A stretch of DNA of 64,000 nucleotides from Verrucomicrobiota bacterium (GCA_020630975.1 JAHDID010000011.1:62001-126000), one strand, 5' to 3'; numbered from the stretch's first letter, positions 52,640 through 63,727 are shown. Made by a program: numbers and translations. The notes: generated by a model from the sequence alone, not told the origin.

Positions 52640-53260
52640 TTATTTTGATTCCCGAATCTTCGCCTGAGCTTTCTCGAACTCAGCACGAAACTGCTGGTAG
52701 TCCTTACAGACCGGATACTGGGGGAATTCCGCGATGACATTGTCCGGCGGGCAAAAGAGGATACCGGCATCGGCCTCGGACAGCATGGTGGTGTCATTGT
52801 AGGAGTCGCCAGCCGCGATGCAGTCAAAGTTCAGCTCGTGAAAGCGCTTCACCGCCTCGCGTTTCTGGTCAGGCATGCGCAGGTTGTACTCGGTGATGTT
52901 ACCTGCGTCGTCGACAGTGAGATTGTGGCAAAACAAAGTCGGATAGCCCAGCTGAGCCATGAGCGGTGCAGCAAACTGATAAAACGTATCGGACAGGATG
53001 ACGATCTGCATCTGCGTGCGCAGCCAGTCGAGAAATTCCACCGCCCCATCGAGTGGTTTCATATCAGCGATTACCTCCTGGATTTGGTCAATAGTCAGGC
53101 CATTTTTCTTCAAAACCTCCAGACGCATCGTCATCAGCTCATCGTAGTCAGGGATCTCACGAGTCGTCGTGAAAAGCTCTTCGATACCGGTCTTCTCGGC
53201 GAAATTGATCCAGATCTCAGGTACGAGGGTACCTTCTAGGTCGAGGCATGCTATTTCCAT
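52640..53260 (-). CDS. thrH: Bifunctional phosphoserine phosphatase / homoserine phosphotransferase
   Basis: The start is at 53260 (MEIACLDLEGTLVPE...), which matches the family N-terminus. The track start at 53539 adds an unrelated 93-residue extension antisense to kdsB. 206 residues, the family's usual size. HAD motif I is DLEGT (Asp with Glu at the second place, as in ThrH), motif II VILSDT, and motifs III/IV KRE and GDSYNDTTML. ThrH dephosphorylates phosphoserine and can pass the phosphate to homoserine. It therefore links serine and threonine metabolism in the cytoplasm. It lies just upstream of the tRNA-Ser gene on the same strand, a neat but possibly accidental neighbour. Confidence 0.9.
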   Translation of the reverse strand: MEIACLDLEGTLVPEIWINFAEKTGIEELFTTTREIPDYDELMTMRLEVLKKNGLTIDQIQEVIADMKPLDGAVEFLDWLRTQMQIVILSDTFYQFAAPLMAQLGYPTLFCHNLTVDDAGNITEYNLRMPDQKREAVKRFHELNFDCIAAGDSYNDTTMLSEADAGILFCPPDNVIAEFPQYPVCKDYQQFRAEFEKAQAKIRESK

Positions 53261-53384
53261 GCGGATTTGATAAAGGGGAATAAGCAGATGTAAAAGGAAA
53301 ACTTGGTCTCCACGCACAGAGATCAGCCCGGAATTTTCACAAATTCCGCTACGGTCAGCAGGCGTTTTGTGTAGGGTGTGCCCT

Positions 53385-54125
53385 ATGCAAAACCACATCA
53401 TCGGAGTCCTCCCAGCGCGCTGGGGATCGACCCGCTTTCCGGGGAAACCCCTGCACGAGATCGCTGGCAAACCACTGATCCAGCACGTCTGGGAGCAGTG
53501 CCAAAAGTGCTCCCGACTGGACGAGGTCGTGGTGGCCACTGATGATGAGCGGATTATGGCCGGAGTCGCCGCCTTTGGAGGAAAAGCTGTGATGACCCGA
53601 GACGATCACCCCAGTGGCACCGATCGGATCGCCGAGGTCGCTGCACACTACCCCGATGCCACCCACCTGATCAATATCCAGGGAGACGAGCCGCTGATCT
53701 CGCCCGAGCTGATCGATGAGCTCGCCGACGCTCTCGCGACCGATGCCGATCTGCCCATGATCACTGCGGCAAACCCCATGGCCGCAGACGATCCCGCCGT
53801 GCAGGACCCCAATGTGGTGAAGGTAACCATCGCCACTGGTGGAGAGGCTCTGTATTTCTCCCGCAGCCCGATCCCCCACCCTCGCGAGATGCCCGCCGGA
53901 CTCACCTACCACCGGCACAAAGGCATCTACGGCTTTCGCCGCGACTTTTTACTGCAGTTCGTCGAGTGGCCGCCATCTCTGCTAGAGCAGACCGAGTGTC
54001 TGGAGCAGCTACGTGCGCTCGAGAATGGAGCAAAAATAAAGGTCGTACCGACCGACGATGACTCACCTGGCATTGACACCCTAGAACAGGCATCCATACT
54101 GGACGCCAAACTACGCGATGCGTGA
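53385..54125 (+). CDS. kdsB: 3-deoxy-manno-octulosonate cytidylyltransferase
   Basis: The start at 53385 ([23 protein letters not shown]) fits the family. 246 residues. [15 protein letters not shown] is the CTP-binding loop, [14 protein letters not shown] the metal-binding DxE region, and [11 protein letters not shown] the substrate segment. It activates Kdo as CMP-Kdo for LPS inner-core synthesis, so the cell should have an LPS-type outer membrane. The last eight bases overlap pyrG, which makes the CTP that KdsB uses. The two are almost certainly coupled. It is divergent from thrH, with 124 bp between starts. Confidence 0.95.
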   Translation: MQNHIIGVLPARWGSTRFPGKPLHEIAGKPLIQHVWEQCQKCSRLDEVVVATDDERIMAGVAAFGGKAVMTRDDHPSGTDRIAEVAAHYPDATHLINIQGDEPLISPELIDELADALATDADLPMITAANPMAADDPAVQDPNVVKVTIATGGEALYFSRSPIPHPREMPAGLTYHRHKGIYGFRRDFLLQFVEWPPSLLEQTECLEQLRALENGAKIKVVPTDDDSPGIDTLEQASILDAKLRDA

Positions 54126-55734
54126 GACTAAATACATTTTCGTGACTGGCGGAGTGGTGAGTTCCTTGGGAAAGGGACTGGCTGCTGCTGCACTGGGAAC
54201 CCTGCTCGAAAGGCGTGGATTCAAAGTGCTGATCCAAAAATTTGACCCCTATCTGAATGTCGATCCCGGCACGATGAGCCCCTTCCAGCATGGCGAGGTG
54301 TATGTGCTCGACGACGGCTCCGAGACCGACCTCGATCTGGGGCACTACGAGCGCTTCACCAGCGGCCGTCTGTCCAAACTCAATAACCTGACCAGCGGCC
54401 AGACTTACGAGACTGTCATTCAGAATGAGCGCGATGGAAAATACCTGGGCGCTACCGTGCAGGTGATCCCACACGTCACCGACGTGATCAAAGATCGCAT
54501 CCTAGAGGTCTCCAATGAGATGAAGCCCGATATCCTGATCACCGAGATCGGTGGTACCACCGGAGACATCGAGGGTCTGCCATTCCTAGAGGCACTGCGT
54601 CAGTTCAAAGATGAGCAAGGCCACGAGAATGTCGCCTTCATCCACGCGACTCTGATCCCATTTATCAAGGCTGCCGAGGAGCTCAAGACCAAGCCGACTC
54701 AGCAGAGCGTCGCCAAGCTGCGCGAGATCGGTATCGCGCCCGACGTACTAGTCTGCCGCTCCGAGCACCCGATCGACGATGATATTCGCCACAAGCTATC
54801 GATGTTTTGTAATGTAGCCAAAGAGGCCGTCGTGCCATTCATCGATCTGCCTGCGACCATCTACGAGGCACCTCTGAAGCTCTATGATGCCGGCCTCGAT
54901 CGCATCGTCTGCCAGCGCCTCGGTCTAGAGAGCGAAAAGCCAGATCTCGTCTCCTGGCGCAATATGGTGGACCGCATGGTCAATCCCACCCACGAGGTGA
55001 ATGTGGCCGTGGTCGGCAAATACATCGAACTAGCCGATGCCTACAAATCGATCTACGAAGCTCTGCGCCACGCCGGAGCGGCCAATGACACCAAGGTCAA
55101 AATCATCCGAGTCGACTCCTCCGATGTCGAGACCAAAGGCGCTGAAACCGTGCTCGATCAGATGGATGCAATCCTCATCCCCGGTGGCTTTGGCGAGCGC
55201 GGAGTCGAGGGCAAAGTCCTCGCCGCTACCTATGCCCGCGAAAATGGCATCCCATTCTTCGGCATTTGCCTAGGCATGCAGGTCGCTACCATAGAGTTTG
55301 CGCGCAATGTCTGCGATCTCGAGGGAGCCCATAGTGAGGAATTCAAACCCGAGACCCCTCACCCAGTGATTCACCTGCTCGAAGAGCAAAAGACCGTCAC
55401 TCAGAAAGGCGGCAGCATGCGCCTAGGTCTCTACGAAACCAAACTCGAACCCGGCAGTCTAGCCCGCAAGCTGTATGACAAGGACAACGTCAGCGAGCGC
55501 CACCGCCATCGCTACGAGTTCAATCAAGACTACCGAGAGCAATTCGAGGCAGCAGGGCTCAAACTATCCGGCGTCTCACCCGACGGCACCCTAGGCGAGA
55601 TCGTCGAGATCCCAGACCACCCATTCTTTGTCGCCGTACAGTTTCACCCCGAGTTTCTCAGTCGCCCTACCAATGCCCACCCGCTATTCCGTGGCTTTGT
55701 GAAGGCAGGACTCGAGCGCCGACTAGGAGAGTAA
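54118..55734 (+). CDS. pyrG: CTP synthase
   Basis: 538 residues, full length. The synthetase domain begins [23 protein letters not shown] and contains [22 protein letters not shown] and the conserved [10 protein letters not shown]. The glutaminase domain has [11 protein letters not shown] and GICLGMQ (nucleophile Cys), and ends with the His/Glu pair in QFHPEF. It converts UTP, ATP and glutamine to CTP. It overlaps kdsB (ATG at 54118, kdsB stop at 54123-54125), so CTP supply and CMP-Kdo synthesis are translated together. A nine-pair GC hairpin 24 bp after its stop may mark the end of the transcript. Confidence 0.97.
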   Translation: MRETKYIFVTGGVVSSLGKGLAAAALGTLLERRGFKVLIQKFDPYLNVDPGTMSPFQHGEVYVLDDGSETDLDLGHYERFTSGRLSKLNNLTSGQTYETVIQNERDGKYLGATVQVIPHVTDVIKDRILEVSNEMKPDILITEIGGTTGDIEGLPFLEALRQFKDEQGHENVAFIHATLIPFIKAAEELKTKPTQQSVAKLREIGIAPDVLVCRSEHPIDDDIRHKLSMFCNVAKEAVVPFIDLPATIYEAPLKLYDAGLDRIVCQRLGLESEKPDLVSWRNMVDRMVNPTHEVNVAVVGKYIELADAYKSIYEALRHAGAANDTKVKIIRVDSSDVETKGAETVLDQMDAILIPGGFGERGVEGKVLAATYARENGIPFFGICLGMQVATIEFARNVCDLEGAHSEEFKPETPHPVIHLLEEQKTVTQKGGSMRLGLYETKLEPGSLARKLYDKDNVSERHRHRYEFNQDYREQFEAAGLKLSGVSPDGTLGEIVEIPDHPFFVAVQFHPEFLSRPTNAHPLFRGFVKAGLERRLGE

Positions 55735-56185
55735 ATCTGCTCTTTTCTAAAACAACTAGCGTCGCCCCACTAGGGCGACGCAGCTTTAGGCATTAACTCT
55801 TAAAGAACCCCAGCACAACCACGTGGCGGCGAGCGCCACGCGAGTGGAGTTTCATCAGGCCTAGCAGCACCAGCCTTCTCCCAGCCTCCCGCTATCATAT
55901 CGCGAAAGGCTCCATTTAAGTGTGGTCTTTTCAGCTTTGGATTTGTTAGAATCCGGGCATGGCTCCCGAGCGACCTCCCTAATCCAATCTTACCCACGCT
56001 AGCAATCCCTCCATTTTCAGAGCCTAGCGTTACTTTTCGCCCCCATTTTCTGTCTTAAGACATCGCACAATTGGTCTTAGAATTACCTAAATGCTAAAGA
56101 TTATAGAAATAGTTTATTTTTCTAGATCTTACGTTACTTTCGAAAGACCGACCCAACTCTCGACTTTTACTCACTCAACTCAGAT
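55735..56185. other. Gap between pyrG and the PKS: hairpin and AT-rich promoter region
   Basis: Holds the hairpin GCGTCGCCC-CACTA-GGGCGACGC (55759-55781), possibly a weak terminator as no T-run follows. The DNA from about 56030 to 56185 is AT-rich and likely carries the PKS promoter. No convincing gene is seen. The 65-codon ORF at 55800 has no recognisable product. Confidence 0.6.
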
Positions 56186-59100
56186 ATGTCTCTGCCCAAC
56201 TGCACTGATCGTGAACCCATTGCTATTACCGGATTGGGGTGCCGGTTACCTGGAGGTGTGACCACACCGGAAGAATTTTGGCAACTGATGCTCAATGGTG
56301 TCGATGCCGTGTCCGAGATTCCCGAAGATCGCTGGGCGATACACCGCTTTTACGAGCCCGATGGCGCTCCCGGCAAAAGTTACTCCAAGTGGGGTGGATT
56401 CCTCGATGATATCGAGCATTTCGATGCTGATTTCTTCGGTATCCCCGATGAGGAGGCAAAGGCGATGGACCCTCAGCAGCGTCTGCTACTGGAGACCGCT
56501 AGAGAGGCCATGGACGAGGCTGGTCATACCGAGTCGAGCCGCCAGTCTACGGGCGTCTTCGTCGGTCTGAGCACCCACGACTACGAGCTGATCCAGTGCC
56601 CCGCCACGCCCAATGAGGCCGTCGGCCAATACTCCGCTACCGGCACCGCCGCAGCCAGTATCGCCTCGAATCGTCTTTCCTACGTTTTCAATCTGACGGG
56701 GCCGAGTGTCACGGTCGATACCGCGTGCTCTTCCTCGCTGATCGCTGTGCACTTTGCCTGCCAGAGCATCTGGAGTGGCCAGTGCTCTTCCGCTATCGCA
56801 GCAGGTGCTAATCTACTGGTCATCCCGATGACCTTTGCCGCATTTTCCACCATGAAAATGCTGTCGCCCGACGGCCGCTGCAAAGCCTTCGATGAGTCAG
56901 CCAATGGCTTCGTACGTGGCGAGGGAGCCGGTGCGATCTACCTGCGCCCACTCAGCGAGGCACTGGCCGATGGCGATACCGTCTACGCGACTATCCTCGG
57001 CACTGGGTCGAATCAGGATGGCAGCACTTCCGGTATCACCCTGCCGAGTAGCCAATCCCAGGCCGAGCTGATCCGCTCTGTCTGTGCCAGCAGCGGCATC
57101 GATCCCAATCAGGTCGACTACATGGAGGCCCACGGTACCGGCACCCACGCTGGCGACATCGCCGAGACAGGAGCCCTGGGCAAAACCATGGGTGCCAATC
57201 GCGCCGACGGCAGCCGCCTGCCTGTGGGATCGGTAAAGACTAACATCGGCCACCTCGAGTCTGGCTCTGGTATGGCTGGTATCATCAAGACCGCCCTAGT
57301 GCTGAAGCACGGCCAGATCCCGCCAAACCTACATTTCAACAATCCGAATCCAGATATCGACTTCGACGGACTCGGACTGCGCGTGCCGACCGAGGTCGAG
57401 ACACTGCCCAAGCAGGGCGAAAAACACATCGCTGCGATCAACTCCTTTGGCTTTGGTGGTAGTAATGCCTTCGCCCTACTGCAGAGCAATGGCTACACCC
57501 AGCTACCCGACCCAGCTCAGGTCAAAGAAGAGGCTCCGACTCTGCTGCCGATCTCGGCCAAAAATGAGGCCGCACTCAAAGAACTAGCGAGGAAAACAGC
57601 CTCCGTGGTGCGCGACAGCGGATCACTGGAAAACATCGCCTACACCGCAGCCAATCGCCGCGCGCATCACGAGTGCCGTCTGGCCGTGATCGGCTCCGAT
57701 CCAGATGTCGTCGCTAGTGCTCTGGCAGCCTATGCCGACGATGATATCGCCGAAGGCCTCGTGCACAGCCAGATCGAGGATGCCGATGTCGATCGTGGCC
57801 CCGTCTTTGTCTTCAGTGGTCAGGGACCGCAGTGGTGGGCTATGGGCCAGGAGCTACTGCGCACCCAGCCCGTCTTCCGCGAGACGATCGAGGCCTGCCA
57901 CCAGGCCATGGAAAAGCTCAACCCTATGTGGTCGCTCTGGGAGCAGCTGACTGTCGAGGATTCCTGCAAATCGCGGATGGAAGATACCGCCATCTCGCAG
58001 CCTGCTATTTTTGCCATTCAGGTGGCCATGGCTCGCCTGCTGGAGAGCATGGGCATCACCCCATCCGCTATCGTCGGCCATAGTGTCGGCGAAGTCGCCG
58101 CAGCCCATATCGCCGGTGTCTACGATCTCGAGAGCGCTATGCGCGTCATTTACCACCGCGGGCGCACCATGTCCGAGGCAGTCGAGGGCCGCATGCTAGC
58201 GGCTGCACTCACTCAGAGCGATGCCGAGCGTCTCGTCGCAGAGGTCGGCGGTACCCTCGCACTAGCTGCGGTGAATAGCCCCAAATCGGTAACCCTCGCC
58301 GGTACCGAGGCTGAAATCGACGGCGTGCACGTCTACCTCGACCAGCAGGGTGTGTGGAATCGCCCCGTGCCTGTGCAGTATGCTTTCCACAGCGCTCTGA
58401 TGGACCCCGTGCAGGAGCCCCTGCTCGAGTCCCTCCTAGGTCTGGAGGCCAAGCCTGCCCAGATCCCGCTTTACTCCACTGTCACCGGCCAGCGTATCGA
58501 TGCCGACGACCTCGGTGCCCGCTACTGGTGGGACAATGTACGCCAGTCCGTGCTATTCGCCCCGGCGATCCAGCAGATCCACGAGGATACCGGCTACGAT
58601 CTATTCATCGAGGTGGCAGCTCACCCTGCCCTATCCCGCTCGATCTCCGAGTGTGTCACCGATGCCGCCGTGGTGCCGACCATGCGTCGTCATCCCGACC
58701 TTTTCCCTCGCCGCAGCGACGATGAGGTACAGCCCGACTTCGAGCGCGAGACTCTGCTCCAGGCGATCGGCCAGATCTACGTCGAGGGCATAGCGCCGCA
58801 GTGGTCGCAGCTCGACTGCCTAGCCCACGGCGTGACCACCCCTCTGCCCACCTACGCGTGGCAGCGCAAGCGCTACTGGCAGGAGGACGCACGCTCCTTC
58901 GCCGATCGTACTCAGGACAAGTCACACCCATTCCTGATGCACCGGCAGGATGTCCGGGCCAACACCTGGCACTGCCGGGCCGACCTGCGCCTATTCACCT
59001 ACTTGGGCGATCATATCGTGCAAAAGCACACCCTTTTCCCCGCAGCAGGTTTCGTCGAGCTGGCGATGGCTGCCGCTGCAGAGCACCTGGGCGAGAGCAG

Positions 59101-62100
59101 CCTGTGCCTAGAGGATTTCGAGATCGAGAAAGCGCTCATTCTATCCACTGTCGACGATCGCGTCGCCGACATCGAGATCGAGTGCCAGCCCGGTGGCTAC
59201 TTCTTCTGCCACAGTCGCCCCGATCCACATAGCTCCACCTGGACCGAGCACACCCGTGGCTCGATCCGCCGCATCAGCCAGACTGAGACAGCTGCCGATG
59301 CTGTCGACTTCGCCGCAGTGCGCAAAAACATGCTGGCCATCGATGTGCCACAGTTTTACAGCTCTCTCCGCGAGCAGGACTACCACTTTGGCCCCACCTT
59401 TCAGTCGCTGAAAAAGGTCTGGACCAATCGCCAAGAATCTCTCGGCCAGGCCGTGCTCCACGAGAGTCTCGACCCCGATGGCTACCACATGCACCCAGTG
59501 CTACTCGATGCCTGTCTGCAGCTGGTCGGAGCTATCTTTGCCGCCAGTGAGCAGGGCAATGAGGCTTTCCTACCAGTCGGCTTCGAGTCGATCCGACTGT
59601 ACAAGCCTATCGGCCGCGAGGTCTGGGGCCACGCCAAGCTCCTACACCGCTCGCCAGTCGGTGCCTCTGCCAATGTGACCCTCATCTCACCAGACGGAGA
59701 GGTCATGGCCGAGTGCCAGGGCTTCCGCCTACAGCTGGCACCAGGTGCTAATCAGGAGAAAAATCTATTCTACCAAACTTTCTGGGAGCAGAAAGATCTC
59801 GTCGGTGCGGAGCAACCCGTCTCACCAGAGGATGGCAAGACTTGGCTCGTCGTCGGTTCTGACGATAGCGACCGCGACACCATCGCCACAGCACTGCAAG
59901 ATGCCAGCCAGGGTGTCTTCAAAGGCGACAGCTACCAGGAAGGCTGCGATCACATCATCTACGTGGTCGGTCGCGACAGCAGCCAACTCCACGCCGAGTC
60001 TCTCAAGCTAGTCGAGCTGGTAAAAGAGCTAGCCGAGAAACAGCCCAATGCCTCGCTGCATCTCATCACTCGCGATGGCTTCGACATCGGCGATGACGAT
60101 ACCGGTATCGATCTGACTCACGCTCCGGTCGCCGGTCTGCGCCGTGTCATTTACAATGAGCACCAGAGCCTAAACTGCCGCCTCACCGACTGGGGTGACT
60201 CGACTGGTGTCGACGATGTCATCGACGAACTACTCAATGCCGAGGCCAATGGCGACGACGAGGTCGTCCTACACCATGGCCAGCGTCTGGTATCTCGCCT
60301 CGACACCGCCACGCCACGGGATTGGGACTGGGTCGGCGAGGGTCTCCCTAGCGAGGTACCCTGCACCTGGGTGCCCGGCGATGTGAAAGCCATCGATCAG
60401 CTGCAGCTGATCACCCACGAGCGCAAAGAGCCCGAGGCGGGCGAAGTGGAGGTAGAAATCATCACCGCAGGACTCAACTTCCGCGATGTGATGAAAGCTC
60501 TGGGCATGTACCCAGGCGATGTCGAAGATTCGCAGGATCTCGGCGACGAGTTTGCCGGCATCATTCTCTCCGTAGGCCCCGGCGTCACAGCATTTAAGCC
60601 CGGCGACCGCGTCATGGGCATGGCCACAGGCTCTCTGGCCACCCACCTGACTCCGCCAGTGGATATCGTGATGCCACTGCCGGACAATGTCAGCTTTGAG
60701 GAGGGCGTGACCATGCCGGTCAGCTACCTCACCGCCAAACACGCCCTCTACGATCTGGCCAAAATCCAGCGCGGCGAGCGAGTGCTCATCCACTCCGCGA
60801 CCGGTGGTGTGGGTATGGCAGCTGTGCACCTAGCTCTGCATGCTGGTTGTGAAATTTTCGGTACCGCAGGTAGCCCGGAGAAGCGCGCCTATCTGAAGGA
60901 ACTCGGCGTGCATCACGTCATGGACTCGCGCAGTCTCGACTTTGCCGATGAGATCCGCGAGATCACCCATGGCGAAGGCGTCGATGTGGTGCTCAACTCA
61001 CTAGCCGGCGATGCGATGATCCGCAGCATGGAGCTACTGCGCCTGCACGGCCGCTTCCTCGAGCTGGGCAAACGCGACATCTACGGCGGCACCACCATCA
61101 GCCTCATGCCATTCCGCAATGGCCTGACCTACTACGCCATCGACCTATCTCTCGGTCACATGAAGATCGAGGAGCTCGGCGCCATGCTCAGCCAGGTGAC
61201 CAAGCTGATCGACAGCGGCGTGGCCAAGCCCCTGCCCTACAAGGAATTCTCTTTTGCCAACACAGCGGAAGGCTTCCGCTACATGGCCCAGGGCAAACAC
61301 ATCGGTAAAAACGTCTTCAAGATCGACGATACCGTGCTGACCCCACGCCAACCGACCACCACCAGCCGCCTGATACTCGACCCAGAGGGCACCTATCTGG
61401 TGACTGGCGGCCTGCGCGGTCTAGGTCTGGCCATGGCCAAAGAACTAGTCGACCGCGGCTGTCGCCATCTCGTGCTGACTAGCAAGAGCGGTAGCGTGAG
61501 CGAAGAAGCCAAAGACACCCTGCGCTACCTGCAGGACAAAGAAGTCAATACCATGGCACTGGCATCCGACTGCTCCACCGAGGGCGGTGTGGCCGGACTT
61601 TTCGCCAAGATCGAATCGGACATGCCACCGCTGAAAGGCATCGTCCACGCAGCAGCAGTTTACAAAGATGGCCTCTTGATCAATCAGGATGAGGAGAGCT
61701 TCCAGCTATCCATGGGTGCCAAAGCTCAGGGAGCCTGGCACATGCACCAGCAGACCGAGGAAATGATCGGGCTGGATTTCTTCGTCATGCTATCGTCGGT
61801 ATCCGCCGTGATCGGCAATCCCGGCCAGGCCAACTACGTGGCATCGAATACCTACTGCGATGCCCTAGCTCACTATCGCCAAAATCTCGGCCTCCCCGCC
61901 CTATCCGTAGCGCTGGAGCAGGTCGTCGATGCGGGCTACGCCGCAGAGAGCGACAAGGTCTCCGACCACCTCGCCCGCCTCGATATGAAGGGCATCACCT
62001 CGGGCGAGATCATGGAAGGGCTCGATGCCATCCTCAGTCGCCCCGAGCACCCGGCCAATATCTTACTCATGACCTCCAGCCGCTGGCTGAGCAAAGGCAT

Positions 62101-63727
62101 GAAACTCGGCCTGCTGAAACGCACCCCTCGCTACGAGCGACTCGCCACCGACGATGGCGACGACGATGCCGATCAGGCCGACCTGCGCGAGGCGCTGCAC
62201 ATGGCGCACCGCAGCGATCGCGAGCAGATCCTAGTAAAATTCATCCAAGGCCAGATCGCCGAGATCCTGCGCACCGCACCATCGAAGCTACCCCTGGACA
62301 AACCGATCAGCGATATCGGTCTCGATTCTCTGATGATGGTCGAGTTTGGCACCCGCGTCGAGCGCAAGCTGGGCGGTGCCTTCTCCGTGGCCTCGCTAGC
62401 CGATCCACCATCGATCGTCGAGCTGGCCGACATCATCCAGATGCAGATGTTTGGCGAGTCCTCCGGCGCTAGCCAGAAGAAGAAAGCCGATCCCGAGGCC
62501 GACAAACTACTCGGCCAGGAGATCGAAGTCACCGGCACGCCATACGACGACTACCAAGTCACCGCGCCGAAGCAAGTGCTCCTCACAGGAGCCAGTGGCT
62601 TCCTCGGCGCTCATCTGCTGCGCGATCTTTTCTCTCAGGTCGAAGGCACCATCTACTGCCTAGTCCGTGCCGAAGACGAGACCGCAGGCCTGAAGCGAGT
62701 CATGGCCAATCTCGCCAAATACTCCATCCACCCGAGCGAATCCGAGCTCGAGCGTATGCAGATCCTCGCCGGCGACGTCTCCGACGAGCACCTAGGACTC
62801 GGCACCGAGCGCTACGAGCAGCTCAGCCACGAGATCGATGCCATCTACCACTGCGCGGCGAATGTGAACTTCATCCGCTCCTACGAGAAGCTGCGCGAGA
62901 GCAATGTCATCGGCACCATGCAGATCCTGCGCTTTGCCGCCAGCGGTCGCATCAAGCCACTGCACCACATGTCGACCATCGCCATCTTTGGCGCTGAGGA
63001 GTTCGCCTCCGAAAACCGCATCGGCGAAGATCACCTACCGACCACTCTAGCCAGCTCCGGCTACGGCGAGAGCAAGCGCATCGGCGAATACATCGTGCAG
63101 GATGTCGCCGCACGCGGACTACCGGTTTCTATCTACCGCACCGGCTTCGTCATCGGCTCTGGCCAGTTTGGCGAGTCCGAGGGCGACGAGGTCTACTGGC
63201 GTATCCTACGCTCGGCCATCGCGCTGGGCAAAGGCCCCGACTCCGACATCCCACTGCAGCTATCGCGCGTGGAGACCGTCGCCCAATCAATCGCCTGGCT
63301 ATCGCTACAGACCGAGAGCATCGGCAATACCCATCACCTGCTGGGTCGCGATCAGATCACACTCATGGAGCTATTCCGCATCGCCACCGATCGCGGCTAC
63401 CAGATCGACCTGGTCGAAACCGACGAGTGGATCTCGACTCTCGAGAATGCCGCCAGCGACGCCATGGATGACTCGATCTCAGTCTTCACCACCGTCTACT
63501 CTCTGGAGGACATCGGTATCCCCGAGCTACTCAGCCGCAACAATCAGGTCGTCTGCAGCCAAGCCACCGATGCCCGCATCGAAGGCAGCGTGACTCAAGA
63601 GCCGATCAACGCCGAAGTCGTAAATCTCTATCTAGCCGACTTCGAAAAGCGCGGCCTAATCACTGAGCCCAATGACGATGGCGAAACAGCTACGGAGGAG
63701 GAACACCAAGAAGTAGCGACCGTGTAG
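56186..63727 (+). CDS. Single-module reducing type I polyketide synthase with terminal thioester reductase
   Basis: 2513 residues. Domains in order: ketosynthase (about 10-430; DTACSSS Cys near 180, EAHGTGT, NIGHLESG); acyltransferase (about 540-850; GHSVGE, YAFH motif suggesting malonyl-CoA); dehydratase (about 920-1190; HIVQKHTLFP with Lys in place of the usual Gly, and DACLQ); enoyl reductase (about 1400-1710; GLNFRDVM, HSATGGVG); ketoreductase (about 1730-1980; TGGLRGLG, active-site Ser, and Tyr in QANYVASN); acyl carrier (about 2010-2085; IGLDSLMM); and NAD-binding_4 reductase (about 2130-2460; LTGASGFLGAH, SGYGESK). All catalytic motifs seem intact. It can fully reduce a chain and release it as an aldehyde or alcohol, probably a lipid-like product and probably iteratively. 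No phosphopantetheinyl transferase or tailoring gene is in the window. Confidence 0.92.
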   Translation: MSLPNCTDREPIAITGLGCRLPGGVTTPEEFWQLMLNGVDAVSEIPEDRWAIHRFYEPDGAPGKSYSKWGGFLDDIEHFDADFFGIPDEEAKAMDPQQRLLLETAREAMDEAGHTESSRQSTGVFVGLSTHDYELIQCPATPNEAVGQYSATGTAAASIASNRLSYVFNLTGPSVTVDTACSSSLIAVHFACQSIWSGQCSSAIAAGANLLVIPMTFAAFSTMKMLSPDGRCKAFDESANGFVRGEGAGAIYLRPLSEALADGDTVYATILGTGSNQDGSTSGITLPSSQSQAELIRSVCASSGIDPNQVDYMEAHGTGTHAGDIAETGALGKTMGANRADGSRLPVGSVKTNIGHLESGSGMAGIIKTALVLKHGQIPPNLHFNNPNPDIDFDGLGLRVPTEVETLPKQGEKHIAAINSFGFGGSNAFALLQSNGYTQLPDPAQVKEEAPTLLPISAKNEAALKELARKTASVVRDSGSLENIAYTAANRRAHHECRLAVIGSDPDVVASALAAYADDDIAEGLVHSQIEDADVDRGPVFVFSGQGPQWWAMGQELLRTQPVFRETIEACHQAMEKLNPMWSLWEQLTVEDSCKSRMEDTAISQPAIFAIQVAMARLLESMGITPSAIVGHSVGEVAAAHIAGVYDLESAMRVIYHRGRTMSEAVEGRMLAAALTQSDAERLVAEVGGTLALAAVNSPKSVTLAGTEAEIDGVHVYLDQQGVWNRPVPVQYAFHSALMDPVQEPLLESLLGLEAKPAQIPLYSTVTGQRIDADDLGARYWWDNVRQSVLFAPAIQQIHEDTGYDLFIEVAAHPALSRSISECVTDAAVVPTMRRHPDLFPRRSDDEVQPDFERETLLQAIGQIYVEGIAPQWSQLDCLAHGVTTPLPTYAWQRKRYWQEDARSFADRTQDKSHPFLMHRQDVRANTWHCRADLRLFTYLGDHIVQKHTLFPAAGFVELAMAAAAEHLGESSLCLEDFEIEKALILSTVDDRVADIEIECQPGGYFFCHSRPDPHSSTWTEHTRGSIRRISQTETAADAVDFAAVRKNMLAIDVPQFYSSLREQDYHFGPTFQSLKKVWTNRQESLGQAVLHESLDPDGYHMHPVLLDACLQLVGAIFAASEQGNEAFLPVGFESIRLYKPIGREVWGHAKLLHRSPVGASANVTLISPDGEVMAECQGFRLQLAPGANQEKNLFYQTFWEQKDLVGAEQPVSPEDGKTWLVVGSDDSDRDTIATALQDASQGVFKGDSYQEGCDHIIYVVGRDSSQLHAESLKLVELVKELAEKQPNASLHLITRDGFDIGDDDTGIDLTHAPVAGLRRVIYNEHQSLNCRLTDWGDSTGVDDVIDELLNAEANGDDEVVLHHGQRLVSRLDTATPRDWDWVGEGLPSEVPCTWVPGDVKAIDQLQLITHERKEPEAGEVEVEIITAGLNFRDVMKALGMYPGDVEDSQDLGDEFAGIILSVGPGVTAFKPGDRVMGMATGSLATHLTPPVDIVMPLPDNVSFEEGVTMPVSYLTAKHALYDLAKIQRGERVLIHSATGGVGMAAVHLALHAGCEIFGTAGSPEKRAYLKELGVHHVMDSRSLDFADEIREITHGEGVDVVLNSLAGDAMIRSMELLRLHGRFLELGKRDIYGGTTISLMPFRNGLTYYAIDLSLGHMKIEELGAMLSQVTKLIDSGVAKPLPYKEFSFANTAEGFRYMAQGKHIGKNVFKIDDTVLTPRQPTTTSRLILDPEGTYLVTGGLRGLGLAMAKELVDRGCRHLVLTSKSGSVSEEAKDTLRYLQDKEVNTMALASDCSTEGGVAGLFAKIESDMPPLKGIVHAAAVYKDGLLINQDEESFQLSMGAKAQGAWHMHQQTEEMIGLDFFVMLSSVSAVIGNPGQANYVASNTYCDALAHYRQNLGLPALSVALEQVVDAGYAAESDKVSDHLARLDMKGITSGEIMEGLDAILSRPEHPANILLMTSSRWLSKGMKLGLLKRTPRYERLATDDGDDDADQADLREALHMAHRSDREQILVKFIQGQIAEILRTAPSKLPLDKPISDIGLDSLMMVEFGTRVERKLGGAFSVASLADPPSIVELADIIQMQMFGESSGASQKKKADPEADKLLGQEIEVTGTPYDDYQVTAPKQVLLTGASGFLGAHLLRDLFSQVEGTIYCLVRAEDETAGLKRVMANLAKYSIHPSESELERMQILAGDVSDEHLGLGTERYEQLSHEIDAIYHCAANVNFIRSYEKLRESNVIGTMQILRFAASGRIKPLHHMSTIAIFGAEEFASENRIGEDHLPTTLASSGYGESKRIGEYIVQDVAARGLPVSIYRTGFVIGSGQFGESEGDEVYWRILRSAIALGKGPDSDIPLQLSRVETVAQSIAWLSLQTESIGNTHHLLGRDQITLMELFRIATDRGYQIDLVETDEWISTLENAASDAMDDSISVFTTVYSLEDIGIPELLSRNNQVVCSQATDARIEGSVTQEPINAEVVNLYLADFEKRGLITEPNDDGETATEEEHQEVATV

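Noticed and set aside
53355-53918. 187-residue minus-strand ORF over kdsB
   Set aside because: It is fully antisense to kdsB, whose family match is clear. It is low in complexity and without a family.
55759-55781. pyrG hairpin as a standard intrinsic terminator
   Set aside because: The stem is strong, but only CAGCTTTAGG follows, so there is no T-run. It is kept as a hairpin only.
55800-55997. 65-residue minus-strand ORF between pyrG and the PKS
   Set aside because: No ribosome site, no family and atypical composition. It is treated as non-coding.
60269-60829. 186-residue minus-strand ORF in the PKS
   Set aside because: Shadow frame of the enoyl-reductase region. Other long antisense ORFs in the PKS arise the same way.
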